Positions 43,425 through 55,240 of a DNA stretch of 64,000 bases are shown here, in pieces. Below the pieces are notes generated by a model. The model was given only the letters and a program-made list of their open reading frames with translations, was not told where the DNA came from and did no database searches. Position numbers and translations under genes: made by a program. The stretch is from Macrophomina tecta (lineage: Eukaryota > Ascomycota > Dothideomycetes > Botryosphaeriales > Botryosphaeriaceae), in contig JAKSGN010000005.1 of NCBI GenBank assembly GCA_024180945.1, positions 3,596,001 to 3,660,000 on the forward strand, written 5' to 3'. Numbering within the stretch: the stretch's first letter is position 1; every line of letters starts with the position of its first letter.

Positions 43425-44585
43425 TTGTAGACAGTCTAGTTGAGCTCGACCACCTCGACTCCATAGCACAGCAGGCAGAAGCTCCGGCGGGCCCAGTTGA
43501 TTTCGTCGCATTCTTCGGTGGCTCTCGAGAGAAGCATTACCTTATGGTAGTGATCGGCGGTAGGCCTGATCATTACATTTCCTCGTGGATGATGCTGGCT
43601 GGCCAGAACGTGGTCATCATGAGCGATTGGGGAGCGAGCAGATAATGATGCTCTCCACCTGCGAACGGGGCGAAGGCTGGTATCAGGGAACAAAAAAGGG
43701 GGCACATGCGGTAGTAGCCCATAGCGTATCCATGCTGTTTTGATGCACTTTGGCGCTCTTCCAAAGATGCCTCCAGATGTAGAGGCATGTCGTCGTGTCG
43801 GCGGATAATCGCCGGATATTTCCACAGACCATGGAAAGCTCGAAGCTCCCCGACTCAACACCAAGCATTTCCATCCTCTGTTGCCAGGCCACTTGTTATC
43901 CTCTCCATCTAATTCAACGAGGCGCCCTCTTTTTCGTGTATTGACTTGCACTTCAACGCCAAATGGACGCGTTTAGTAGAGTCGTGTGGGACCAGGCGGC
44001 TCGCTTTGAACTAGCCATAGCTCTAGGATGGGGGCTTTCCAACCGGATGCGCGACGTCGTCAGGGACAATAGCGGGAGTAGACAAGGCTGCGATGCTGGA
44101 AAAGGACCATAAATGGCGAGGAGAAGAGTCGGGAAGTGGCAGGATGCGTTGGCGCCACGTCCAAGCGTGGCGGTCGGTGGAAGTGATTGGAAGCGTCGGG
44201 CAGAGATTTCGATCCGGAAACGGCTCGTGGCGCGCGATTGCTGGCGGGACCAAGTAAAGGAAGCTGGGGTGTGGTGTGTAGTTGGTAACGGACGGCAACC
44301 CGACGGCGAGTTCGAGAGATGTAGCTGGAGAGTGAGGGCGTGGGCTTTGGGGAAAAGTTGGCAGTTTGCAGGCACGGCACGGCACGGGAAGCGAGACAGG
44401 ATTGGCTGTGGGCCACCGGCTGCAGGCGCGTGTTGGCAGCAACGTCACTGGGCTCGCACTCCCCGCGGTCTCTGAGCGCGTCCTGGAAAAAAAAAAAGAA
44501 AAGGACGCGTCCATCTCACCATGACATATCTTTGGCCTGCCAAATGTGACCTTCAATCCCCCTTCTGCCACTAACCTCCCGCACC
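43425..44585. other. Intergenic region
   Basis: No gene supported. Frames on the minus strand (43436-43951, 44023-44604) have biased compositions without motifs. The last 60 bases are pyrimidine-rich, as expected for a promoter. Confidence 0.45.
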
Positions 44586-45981
44586 ATGGCCTCGCCGCCA
44601 ACACCCTCCACGCCCACCGGCCTGAGCAGCCGGCGGCTGAGCAGGTTCTCCGAAGACTTCAACACCGGTAGCCTCCCTCTCGCTTATGCCAGGAAGCTCC
44701 CTGCTGACCGCCTGCCGCCCAGTAACCACCTTCGGCGCCTCTCCACCACGATGCCGCAACTTCGGGCATGGCCGCGAACCGCTTGCCCACCTACCCAACG
44801 CCCACATCATCCACCACAAAATTGACGGCCCAATCAAGCAATTGAATCCCACACGAGCTCACTTCCACATCCTTGACGAGAATGACAAAGCCTTCTACAC
44901 TCAATCGACGCCTGAATTCACTGGGAAATGGAGATCACGTGATAATCGCAAAGGAAGGCATTTACTGAAAGTCCACGCTGCCACGCCCAAGCCGGGCTTG
45001 CCCAAGAAGACCAACCACCCCGCTGAGATTTTGCGCGGTGTGGTCCGCATGTTCACCGCATTTCCTGTTTGGGATATTTCGTACCTTGTCGCCGTCATCT
45101 TCACCTTGGGCAGCATCGTCTGGGTTATCAACGCGTTCTTCGTCTTTCTCCCGCTCATTCGGCCGTCCTCTGAATTCCACAACGAGATTCTATATGGCGG
45201 GGGCATCTCGGCGTTCGTGGGTGCAACCATATTCGAAGTTGGTTCCGTCTTGCTGCTGCTCGAAGCAGTCAACGAAAACCGCACTGGCTGCTTCGGCTGG
45301 GCCGTGGAACGTCTGCTTCACCAGGGAACTTCGAACGCGACTGCCCATGTGGTACAGGCAGAGAAACATGCCGACTCAGAGAAGGCAATCACAGGTCCCT
45401 CCGTACATGTCCGCCCCGTAGTACCGTGCGATCACCATCACTCCAACAGGAGGAACCTCGTTGCACCTGCCTCAGACCCTGCAAATGCTCGCAAATGGCG
45501 CTGGTTGCCCTCATGGAAGGAGCTTCGAACCCACTATTTTCGTGAGCTGGGCTTCCTTGCTTCCCTCATCCAGTTCGTCGCAGCCACCATCTTCTGGATT
45601 GCGGGTTTCACCTCGCTGCCCGGCATTTGCGACCACATGTCGTCTGGCCTGACTGATGGCGTATACTGGACCCCGCAGATCATTGGCGGTTTTGGTTTCA
45701 TCCTTTCCGGTGCCTTCTTCATGATTGAGACACAGATGACGTGGTGGAAGCCTGCTCCGTCTGTGCTCGGCTGGCACATCGGATTCTGGAATCTAATTGG
45801 CGGCGTTGGTTTTACGCTTTGTCCAGCATTTGGGTACGACAGGAGCAGTTGGGCGCAGTACCAAGCCTCGTGTAGCACCTTTTGGGGGAGCTGGGCTTTC
45901 TTGATCGGCAGCGTCATACAATGGTATGAAAGCCTTGACAAGCATCCCGTCGAGTACAAGGATGGCGAGGAAGGGGAGTAG
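44586..45981 (+). CDS. Polytopic fungal integral membrane protein, function unknown
   Basis: Exons are 44586-44667 and 44723-45981 (intron 55 bases, GTAGCC...CTGACC...GCCCAG), giving 446 aa; joining DFNT to VTTFGAS keeps the frame. The N-terminal 150 residues are hydrophilic with a block HLPNAHIIHHKIDGPIKQLN. Hydrophobic segments follow at about WDISYLVAVIFTLGSIVWVI, ISAFVGATIFEVGSVLLLLE, FLASLIQFVAATIFWIAGF, IIGGFGFILSGAFFMIE, WHIGFWNLIGGVGFTLCPAF and FWGSWAFLIGSVIQWYE. The C-terminus is acidic. The pattern is that of a conserved fungal family seen as uncharacterised integral membrane proteins; I assign no role. Confidence 0.85.
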
Positions 45982-46582
45982 CTTCTTTCTTGTAAGTCTG
46001 GCATTCGCGTCGTAATATACTAATCTTGGAGATGGAAAGCTTAAAGCAGATATAATTACCATTTTTGGGTTCCAAACTTCTTCTTGTCTCCCTTAATAGA
46101 CCATTTTGGCTACATAAAGCCTGTTCAAAGCTTCTGATATCCATAGAACAACAGTTGTTTGCACTTCTGTGCCATTCTTCAGGAATATACACCTCGAAAC
46201 TGTTGGCTTATATAACAATAATTTTCTTGTTTCTATTTCTACTCCTACTTGCAATTTCGCAGGCCTCGAGAGCCAAATCCAATGATCTGGACGTTTGCCA
46301 GCCTGAGGACGACGCTGTCCGGAAGATATCGGTGATGAGCTGGCATGGTAAGTCCAGGAGGAGTACCGCCCGGGGCTGTCTCAATCATTGAGTTTTTTCT
46401 TCTTTCATTTTCTTCTGAGGTCGTCGCTGTTATCTTCGCTGGCTTTTACCGCCCAAAAAGGATCAAGCCCACCTCCACTTCACACCAGACAAGGCGAACG
46501 TAGTTCCGCAAGGGAAAAAAGAAACAAGGGAAGACATACGCACCGCCCATGGGACAAACACCATGACAGCCTCCCACAGCAT
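45982..46582. other. Convergent intergenic region
   Basis: Between the stop of the membrane-protein gene and the end of the arrestin-like frame. A/T-richer than its neighbours; no gene seen. Confidence 0.5.
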
Positions 46583-47836
46583 CTAAATCGACACCAATCC
46601 CCAAATCCCCAATCCAACATCCAACACACCACCCACATCATCCAACGCCGCCATCGCCACCCCACCCCTCACCATATCCTCCACTGTCTCCGCCCGCTTC
46701 TCCGCCGGGAGCGCCCCAACCACTACCGCCACGTCCCCCTTCAACTCAAACTCGCGCTGCTGCCCACCGTCCTCCTCGGCTGACGATTCGACCACCGCGG
46801 TTAGGCGCAGCACGTACCGCCTACTCAAGCTCGACAGCGCGGTACTGGCTGGCAAGTACGGCAGCGCGCCCATGTCGACCGCCTTCTCCTCGCCGGGTAC
46901 GATCAACCTTTGATTGAAGAGTCGCGCCTCAGCAGCAGTAGAAGCATGCGTGCGGCTGTGTTCGGCTGTGCGCGTGATGGCGACGGTGGTCTTGCACTTC
47001 AGGCGCGCGTGGAGCGAGCGCAGACAGAAGGATGGGACCAGCGCATCCGGAATGACAGGGCCGTCGTGCGGGCGGGAAGGGAGGACGTGCAGGGTGATGT
47101 GGACGCGCCAGGGCTACGTGGGCACAAGGTAGATGGGGTGTGCGGCCGTGAGGCGCAGGCGGAGGGTCGGGGGTTTTTGGAAGGTGAGGGCCTTTTGCGG
47201 GCGTTGGGCGGGGGGAAGGAGGTCGAAGCCGCGGATTTCGTGGGTGAGTTGGTGTTCGTGCTCGGTTTTTGCGGGCGGGCTGGAGGCGACAGGGATGATG
47301 GTGAGGAGGACTTGGGCTTCCGGGGTCGGAAGGGCGCTGTCCGTGAAGTGCAGCTTGGCGACGATGGCGTAGGAGATGATGCTGTAGTATCCGCTGATGA
47401 CGCCTTTGACGCGTGCGTTGAGATGGGAGGAGGGTGGAAGTGGTTGTGGAGGGAAGCGCTCCAGGACAGGTCCGATGTCCCAGGCTTCGACTTTGCGTGG
47501 CTCGACGGAGGTGGGTATCGTGAAGGTGAAGGACCAGGCGTGCGTGCCAGGTTGTAGGGATGTTTCATTTCCGGAGAAGACGTCTTTGCTTTCCTCAAAG
47601 AGCCATACCCGGTCTCGATACGTTCTGTAAATTGTAGCCAGGGGATGCTTCTCGACGATTGTAGATTTCAGCCGGCCCCAGAATTTGACCTCAATTCCTT
47701 TCACTGATCTGATGCCAGGGCCTTTGTATTGAATGTACCCTTCCACTTGACCGCCAGATAGGTAGAATGCTTGTTCGGTAGCAAGAACGATGGAGAGTTC
47801 TTGTTCATGCTCCAATTTCTCTGTCATCTCGAACAT
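46583..47836 (-). pseudogene. Arrestin-like gene interrupted by an in-frame TAG
   Basis: One frame of 418 codons, with the single internal stop TAG at 47114-47116 (codon 241). Before it, the N-terminal arrestin fold is clear (FYLSGGQVEGYIQYKGPG, GIEVKFWGRLKSTIVEKHPL, WSFTFTIPTSVEP, SGYYSIISYAIVAKLHF). After it the arrestin C-domain continues at once (PWRVHITLH, SLHARLKCKTTVAI), with no frameshift and no usable intron around the stop. Alpha-arrestins act as adaptors for ubiquitination of membrane transporters. The TAG is one C-to-T change from CAG in a CpA context, the RIP type. It may be a nonsense allele, a sequencing error, or a true short form of 240 aa. Confidence 0.75.
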
Positions 47837-48959
47837 GCCTGAGAAAGGGCACTGATTTCAAGATGGATGAATACCAGCATGCACTGACACCAAGGCCAGT
47901 CTTGCCCAACTTCTTATGTTCACTCGTATCTCACAATGTATTACCCTTCAAGACACATTTGGGTTCGGAGTCGTCAACGGTCCGCGAGTAAGGCTTTGAG
48001 CCGCCGACATCCGCATGTCACGGATGTTTCGGTCAAGGCACAGGCAATTTCTTTTGTAGCGACCAATAAGCTCCGGGACAGTTGAAAATCATTGCAGAGC
48101 CAAGGGCTCGCTTGCGGTCCCCGGCTGAGATAGGAGGGCAGGTTACATATACGGTTTTCATCAAAGGAGTGTATCAGTGACCAACGCGTGGGGCCATCGT
48201 GTTCGGGTATCGGATACAGCTGGCTCCGGTTGGAGGCTACGCCTTGCATACCGGGGGGCAAGGTGGAGGAAGCGCAGGTAATCATGTAGTTGGGGATTGA
48301 TGTCAATAGTATTGCACCGGCGAAGGCGGGGAGTTGAAGCATTCATGCGCATGCAATTGTCCGGGCGACTTGTTTTGTGCTGGCCCAGCGGACTCGCTCA
48401 TCCGCTTGGCGGCCGTATCGTATCCTGTCGCCGAACAACTCGACCTGGAGTCCACGCGTCCCAACAGGCTCGCCACAATTATGTGTACAGGTCGCTAAGA
48501 CAGCAACTGCAGAAAACAGCAAACAAGAGCTACTCTCTCCCCACTGCCTATTCAGTCTAAGGGTGATTGATGCCTTTCGCCCCCGCCTGTGCTGGCGATA
48601 GAGATGTGTCCATTCTAGAGGACAAGCTGTGGGGTCACGGCCGGTAGAATGGCGAAATACATCGCGGCGAACTTCGGCAACAACGTCCGAAAAATCCTCT
48701 GTTCGATACAAAAGTCCAGGCTTCGGAATCGCTAAAAAAGAATAAAAAAGGAGAAGAAGAAAAACAAACATTTACACGCCGAAAGAGAAGCGAACGAATA
48801 GGTTAAAGTACGAAGCGTTACAGGCGAAGGAGAAAAGTACAAAACTACACGTCGCCCTGAACGGCTACCTGCAGAAACCCCTTTACTCCAAGACCACAGG
48901 CTGTTGGAGGGGGATTTTTGCGATCCAGATGTGTAATGGGGCTCTCAATCGGATCAAGT
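47837..48959. other. Intergenic region
   Basis: No gene supported. A minus-strand frame at 48343-48771 starts with a hydrophobic stretch that could mimic a signal peptide but lacks a family match. Confidence 0.45.
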
Positions 48960-49052
48960 GTTAAGGGTGAGATTTGAACCTGCAGACTAGGAAAGGGTCA
49001 TTGGGACCACTAGGGATGACGACACCGCTGGACTAAGCCAGCGTGTCACCGG
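48960..49052 (-). other. Degenerate tRNA-like element
   Basis: On the minus strand there is a D-arm-like TGGCTTAGTCCAG (close to the A-box) and GGTTCAAATCTC (close to the B-box), 6 of 7 possible acceptor pairs (GGTGACA with TCTCACC), and a long interior with no clear anticodon arm. The T-stem does not pair. It fits a tRNA pseudogene or a SINE head. Confidence 0.3.
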
Positions 49053-49071
49053 TGGTATTAAGAGAGCCAGA

Positions 49072-49089
49072 ATATTCAACGTTGAATAT
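49072..49089. repeat. Perfect 18-bp palindrome
   Basis: ATATTCAACGTTGAATAT reads the same on both strands. It lies 20 bases from the tRNA-like element and 226 bases after the decarboxylase stop codon. Confidence 0.85.
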
Positions 49090-49314
49090 GGATGAGCTTA
49101 GAATGCATGACATCAATTTGCTTAGCCGCTTTAGCTGCTCCTCGTTGCTCCATCAGTTGTGAAAAAGGTCCCGAAAGCCCAGCAACGTAGAGATCATGAC
49201 AACAGCTACACAATTTGTATTTGAAAAGAAGACCGTGACTGCTAAGCAGATCACCAAGCAATTTCTTTCATCATATGGCTGCGTCTCCAGGCCCTGTCGC
49301 AATTAATTGTTTGC

Positions 49315-52300
49315 TCACGCGCTCCCAATCTTGCTGAACTCCTTCTTCCAGGCCGCGGTATTATCCACTGGCTTATACGGATCGAAGTTCAGCTGTTCTG
49401 AGTCAACCCACACGTCCTCTCCCAGAACCGCCTTGCCTCTTCCGACCAAACCCTCCTCACTCCCCCCCTTCCCTAGTCCCTCCCAGGCCCTCCAGATCTC
49501 TTCGCCGTCTTGGCTTCCCCGGACCGGATCCTGCCAGATACTGATGCTGTACTCCTTATCCTTTGCAAAGAAGAAGTTTGGCAAGCTGGCAAGCGTGGCA
49601 TTGGACGTTGGAAAGGGCTGCATCGTGCTCTCGCGAACATCATCGAGGAAGAGCACGAGCGGGCGGTCAGTGGCTGAGCGCTTTGGCGACGAAGGAAAGG
49701 ATAGACTGGCGATAGATGCGGAGAGCTGGATGTTAGGTGAGCAGAGGAGGGCGTGGTCCATGTAGAATTGCTGAGAGGGCGAGTCGAGGGAGGAAATATC
49801 TGAACCATAAAGATAGAACGGCATCCTGGTTGTGGGGTACTCAATGGAAAGAGAAGGCCCAGTCAGCGGGCGATCAACCCATGTGTGCTTGGCTTGTAGT
49901 TGGAATGAAGGAAGCATGGGCCCTCTGTAAATAGTTTTGAGTGAATTAGTATGAGAGTCCGGTCGGGGCTAAGGTGGGTTTGCTCACGTCATTTTGGATT
50001 TCAAGTATCCCACCATGTGGGCAGAGCCATTGATGACCTCACTAAGATCAACCTCTTCAGTGGTTGAGAAAGTCCAGAGTTCCTCTGGGAATTGTGTCTT
50101 CAATGTGCAGTACAAGTCCTTGATGTCGGCAGGCATATCGACTTCCAGAATGGTTTGGCGACGATGGTTTGCGACATGGAAGCTGGGCTTGTGCACCAGG
50201 AAGACGTCATCAGCTCCCTGCACAACGAATTCGTGCAGACCTTTAGTGACCTCGTTCCGCGTCTGGCAGACCTGGTATTCATCAGTACTCACTTGTTTGT
50301 GGGGCTGGCAGTGCCTGAGACTGGTTTGATACCTTAACCTCTTCAGCCACAACATTCAGGAAGATACCTGCTAACTCCGACACGAAGTCTCTCTCCGTCG
50401 GAAATGGCGACGTGACGACATTCCGTAATACAAAAAGGTCCTGCCCGCCTCCTGCCAATCCGAGCCTCTTCTTGAAATTCTCTGCGCACGCACCGTAAAG
50501 CTCCGGTGAGAACTCGGTTGAAGTGAGGTACAGCGGGATTTTGGTAGGATCATCGCTAGGCGAGTCAACAGAAAAGCGCTCAACAACCCGCCTCATCAGG
50601 TAGTTGGCCTCCAGTGTGTCGGTGTTCAGGGTACCATCCGGGTTCCGGAAGTTGATAGCAAAAGCATTAATATTCAGGTCTGAGCCCAACTTGCGGAGGA
50701 GAGAGAGAGCACTATCCCCTCCAGGACTGGTGCTAGAGCTCGAGACAATGTCAAGATTGGAAGACCTGAGAATATTGTCTCGGATCCATTGCTTTTCTGC
50801 TTCGATGGATTCCGGGGTAGCATCGGAAGCAAGCTCTGACGGGAGCATGTTGAATGGGACAACGACGAACGGCATGCTACTATCGGTCATTGCAGCCCAT
50901 TGCGCAGAAATCTATTGATACCAAGTCAGCTCAGTCCGTTTACTGGAGTGCCTCTCCTGTTTGCTTCACCTACCCTGCTGGAACTGAAAGTGGCCTCCCC
51001 CAGCAGCGCACCATAGCCTTCCGGATTCAGCCCAATACACTGGTTGGCCATGTAGGTCGAAACAGCTGAAGCTCCAGGCTTACTTCTTGATCATTAGAGA
51101 ATCATCAGTGCATACTTAGAGAGGCATAGCTTACCTTCCCTCGAGACCATAGATCCCGATACTCGTCGTCGAACCTTGCGAGAGATAAGGACTAGTCCAA
51201 GTTATCAGATACCTCATCCTCCCGTCCCTGTAAGACAAACTGCCAGCTGGATAAGGAATATAACCAGCCTTGTGCGGATCCACAGTGATCGAGTCCGCTT
51301 GCCTCATCCACCAAATGTCTTCTTGTGTCTCCACACGTAGAGGACTGTCAGGAACAAACCCACTGGCGCTGCCAAGGCCAACAGGCAGGTTATCTGAGAA
51401 CCTGCTTCCAGGAATGAAGTCCCGCGGCAACATTGAAGCAAAGTATCCGCCCCAAGCAGCGTCGGCGTGCACGACGTACGAAAGACCACGAGCCTGGAAG
51501 CGGCGCCGTTGCGCCAGGATCTGGCCCAGAGGATCAACCGCACCTTCCTCGGTAGATCCAATAATAGCAACAACAGCGTATACCGGTTGCTCATTGCTCA
51601 GGCGCTCCTCAAGGTGTTTCTCAAGTTCAGAGACGTCAACGCGAGCGCCGTTGTCGACTGTGACACCGACCATATTGTCGGAGCCGATACCGGCGATTGC
51701 TGTTGTGATGTCAGGAAAGTGATGTACCAGAGGAAATAGAGGCTTGCGGATCTCGAAGTGATGCTCACCACCGCCTTTTGGCCAGGAATAATGCTTGGTG
51801 TTGGAAAGCAAGTACTGTGCAGGCTTCTCAATGCCGAAATCTCTGTCTAGAGACTCCTTGCCGCGCGATTGGATGCCGTACTCGTTCATGATATCTTCAA
51901 GGAATTTGGAAGATATGTTGTAGTCGCGGTTGAGACGGTCCGGAATGTCAAGGATAGTCTGGGGCCTCAGATTCAGCAATTCCCAGGTGCTGAGATGTTT
52001 GTACAGCTTCTCCTCGTTTCGGGCCGTCCTGACGGTGAAGGTCTCGCTGATGAAATCCAAGGGACCATCAAGGGCCTTCCGGATGGAGAGAGGATAGTAT
52101 TTCAGGTTTCGAGCTGTGAGATGTATGTCAAAGAGCGGGTCGCGATACCCGGCTTATGAAAGTACCAGTACTTACCAACCCTAGCAAGGTCAGCAACATG
52201 TACGACAGGGACTGATAAACTTTGGCTCACCAAATTGACTCTAAGTTGGCAACTGTACCATCACAGGTGATGTGACTCCAACCAACTGGTTCATCTTGCT

Positions 52301-53053
52301 TCTGATCTTCTCCAGAGGCCTTGTAGCCGAGCATCTCACAAAGCTGCTGGCCCACTTCCACCTCTGCAACAGTAGAGAGAGGGCTGGCCTCAAAAGCAAC
52401 ATTGTTTGGGTTGTAGATCATGGTGGCGAAGTAGCCCAGCAGTGCAGGCATGTTCATGTCCATGCACATGTGCGCTTGGTATCTTGGGGACCAGAAGGGG
52501 ATCGAGTGGGCGCCAAGAAGCTCGGATAGCTTATCGACACTTTTGGCCACATCATTTGTGCGCTTCTGGAACGTCTCAGAGATTTGGATGCCGTCGTCGA
52601 TGAATTCCTAAGATAGTTCAAGATGGACTAGTCAGCGTGTATTTGTGTGATCACTACAGGCATCTTCATGCTTACTCCGTCTTCTGGGAAGTAGTTGACT
52701 CTTGCATCCTTGAGTCGGTCAAGGATGACATTGACATTTTCCTTGAAGTAAGTCAGGTTCTCGGCCTGGGGCCCGATGAAGTAGGAACTGATAGCTTGGT
52801 GAGAGACATCCTCTGCAGACTTCTTGGAGGCTCCACTGGTGAAGACATTGCCGTTGTCTTTCTTGAGCTCAATCCCACCTGTGATGCCGCTGAGGCCTTT
52901 TGAGACGTCGATGCCGGCGTTGGCAGAGACACTCCCTACTTTGGGGACGTTGATTCCAGTGCTGGTAGAGGCTTTTCCAAGACCAGGTAGGCTGACGCCA
53001 CCTCCGAAGGTGGACCCACCGAAAGTTGTCCCGCCAACCTTGAAGCTGTTCAT
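49315..53053 (-). CDS. Large PLP-dependent group II decarboxylase-like protein
   Basis: Eight exons, in order: 52676-53053, 52231-52607, 52176-52180, 51135-52113, 50974-51082, 50333-50911, 49988-50271 and 49315-49924; all phases agree and give 1106 aa. The PLP core (fold type I, group II decarboxylase as in tyrosine, glutamate or DOPA decarboxylases) has the Schiff-base lysine K535 in TVDPHKAGYIPYPAG and HADAAWGGYFASM upstream. Exon 3 is only 5 bases (GGTTG), giving SIWVARNLKYYPL. The N-terminal 90 residues are Gly/Ser/Val-rich, and about 400 extra residues follow the core. Introns are 50-68 bases with GTAAGC, GTGAGC, GTAAGT, GTAGGT or GTATCA donors. Substrate is unknown. Confidence 0.9.
52176..52180 (-). 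other. 5-base microexon of the decarboxylase gene
   Basis: GGTTG lies between CTAG (acceptor, 52181-52184) and GTAAGT (donor, 52170-52175). Without it the upstream (phase 2) and downstream (phase 1) exons do not join in frame; with it, W-V-A is restored. Both flanking introns (50 and 62 bases) have normal lengths. Confidence 0.8.
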
Positions 53054-54544
53054 GGCTGGAATAAAAGAAGTGGTGTAAGTAGAACAACCTGATAAAGAGG
53101 CAGAGTATTGTTTGGGCCTGACCACCAGTCATGCAAGCGAATGTGGAAGAAAATTCAGAGAGACATCCAAGCCTCTTATAGGTCTCATCGGCCCGGACCC
53201 AGTGCCTGACGGAGATCGATTGTCCCATTCAGCTAATCAGGCATGCAGCAACTTCTCCTCTTTGACAACGCACCTGAAGGCTCTGATCAGTGCATTCAGA
53301 ATGTTTGTAGGTAAACTAGCAGGAGGATTTTAGAAGCTACTGCATCCTGTGCGTGTTCGTGTCTGCAGCATTGAGCTGTGGCGGCCTATGGCCTGGCGTG
53401 TAGATACGCGGTGATCGCAAGGAGAGGGCTATGTTGCATAAGTGGTGGTTGTGGTCTTTGAGCCCTGCGAAAAGCCGGTACACTGTAGATAAAGTCTTTT
53501 CCAACAGCACAATGGACTTTGGCAGGTCGCTACTGTGGACAAGCTCATGCATGACCGCTGTCCAAAGCAAGTCCCTAAGCTTAGCAGCCGTGAAGACTGG
53601 CCAATTTAAAAAAAGCCATTGCCAGATCTAGAGATGCAATGTTGTGAAGAGGAGTCTGTGCGGATATGCGGCACAGTGCGCAAACACATGTGAGATGTCG
53701 ATAGGGGAGAGAGGGGGGGGTTGATGCATCTTGTTTTCGTGCCGCGGAGGTGATATGCGGGAGCTTGCAGAAGGTCCGGTCCGCTCGAGCGGGGTTTCGG
53801 GGAAGCAGTGCTGATCTCATTGCAGTTCGCTCGAATGGAGGCGTTACACGGTCGTGAACTACGGAGACAATAGGCCAGATGGGCAGATGCTCGGCATGGG
53901 AGGGGCAACGACGTGCAGACCGCGATTGGCGAGTGAGAAGACCGATGCTATGCGCGCTCGTATTAAGCAGGCGCATGAACTAGCGATCGGTGGCCAGGGG
54001 CTGTGGTAAGACGTCAGATTGGTCAATTGGGTGCCGAGAAGGAGTCGATGTGGTCCTCAGGTGCGGGGCTGCGGGCTGTGCCCAAGCCTCAGGCATCAAC
54101 ACCAATGGACCCCACCGTTGCTGATCTTGGAATCTTCGCACCTCCCTGAGTCTCTTGCCCCGCTCATTGTAGGTTCTACTGTCGCCTACGTATCTTGATA
54201 TCGGTAGAAATGAGGGAACTCAGAACATATGCGGATGGAGAAATCGTCTGGACGCAGCTAATCCAAACATGTCGAAGACCTGCACCCCCCAATGCCAGCT
54301 CCAACTTATCTAAGCCAACGTCAGCACCACAGTCCTGTATATCAAGAGCGTGGCTAAACTCTCCACCCCTCATGCAAGACTTATCTGATACCGACCTCAT
54401 CTCGTCCACGGCTATGAGTCCCCAGTCCTCCAATGACTCACCACATCAACCCTGTCCCTTTCTGCCGAAAACAACACCTCCACCCAACCCATCACCCAGC
54501 AAACACAACGCCTTGCAAACCACATCCCCACACAGTCCTTCGCA
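53054..54544. other. Intergenic region and divergent promoter
   Basis: 1.5 kb between the starts of the decarboxylase (minus) and GNAT (plus) genes. Minus-strand frames at 53337-53976 lack motifs. No gene supported. Confidence 0.5.
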
Positions 54545-55240
54545 ATGGCTCCCGACCCGATCCCCATCCGCCCCGCAACCCCGACCCGGACCACCGCCGC
54601 CATCGCCTCCGCCTTCACCACCACGCCCATCAGCCTCGCCCTCTACGCCGAGCGGCACGACCTCGCACCGCCCTACCCGACCGCCCTCCCCAGCTCAGCC
54701 CTAATCCCCTACTTCCTGCCACAAATTGCCGACGCCGTTCACTCGGGCGCAGAGCTGGTCGAAGCCGGCGACTACTCCGCCGTCGCCGCATGGGGCATAC
54801 CCACACCCTGGTTATCACCGCCGCCACCACCACAAGGACAGGAAGAGCAACAGTCGCCGCCGCCGCGGCAGCTCCCCCTCCTCAACGAATACCTCACGCA
54901 AGTCTCCGCCGCCAAAAGGCGGCACCTGCCCGATCCACAATGCCACCCGCCGCACTACGACCTCAAATTCCTGGCCCGTAACCCGTCCGTCCCGCGCGTC
55001 GCCGGCGCTGTCTCGGCCGTCGTGCGACCCTACCTGGTGCGCGCGCGGGGTGAGGGTCGCAGCGTGTGGCTGGAGGCGACGACCCCGGCGGCGGTGGGCG
55101 TGTACGAGCACTGGGGGTTCCGAGTGGTGGAGGAGATGGTGATTGGGCGGGGGAAGGTGGGGGCTGATGGGTGGCCAGTTCGGGAGGGAGGAGAAGGGCA
55201 AGGGCAAGGGCTGAGGGTTTGGGGGATGGTGTTTGTGTGA
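54545..55240 (+). CDS. GNAT-family N-acetyltransferase
   Basis: An intronless 231-aa protein. The C-terminal part shows the GNAT core pattern of fungal small-molecule acetyltransferases: YDLKFLARNPSVPRVAGAVS, RPYLVRARGEGRSVWLEATT, then AVGVYEHWGFRVVEE, where the acetyl-CoA-binding loop and the last strand sit. The N-terminal 50 residues have Arg and Thr-rich helices (RPATPTRTTAAIASAF) that match the first GNAT helix. A Pro/Gln-rich insert lies at about residues 90-105. Substrate unknown. The start at 54545 is supported by the intact N-terminal RPAT motif. Confidence 0.88.
   Translation: MAPDPIPIRPATPTRTTAAIASAFTTTPISLALYAERHDLAPPYPTALPSSALIPYFLPQIADAVHSGAELVEAGDYSAVAAWGIPTPWLSPPPPPQGQEEQQSPPPRQLPLLNEYLTQVSAAKRRHLPDPQCHPPHYDLKFLARNPSVPRVAGAVSAVVRPYLVRARGEGRSVWLEATTPAAVGVYEHWGFRVVEEMVIGRGKVGADGWPVREGGEGQGQGLRVWGMVFV

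Noticed and set aside
45516..45534. B-box-like GGTTCGAAGCTC on the minus strand
   Set aside because: It lies inside the coding exon of the membrane-protein gene and no tRNA structure surrounds it.
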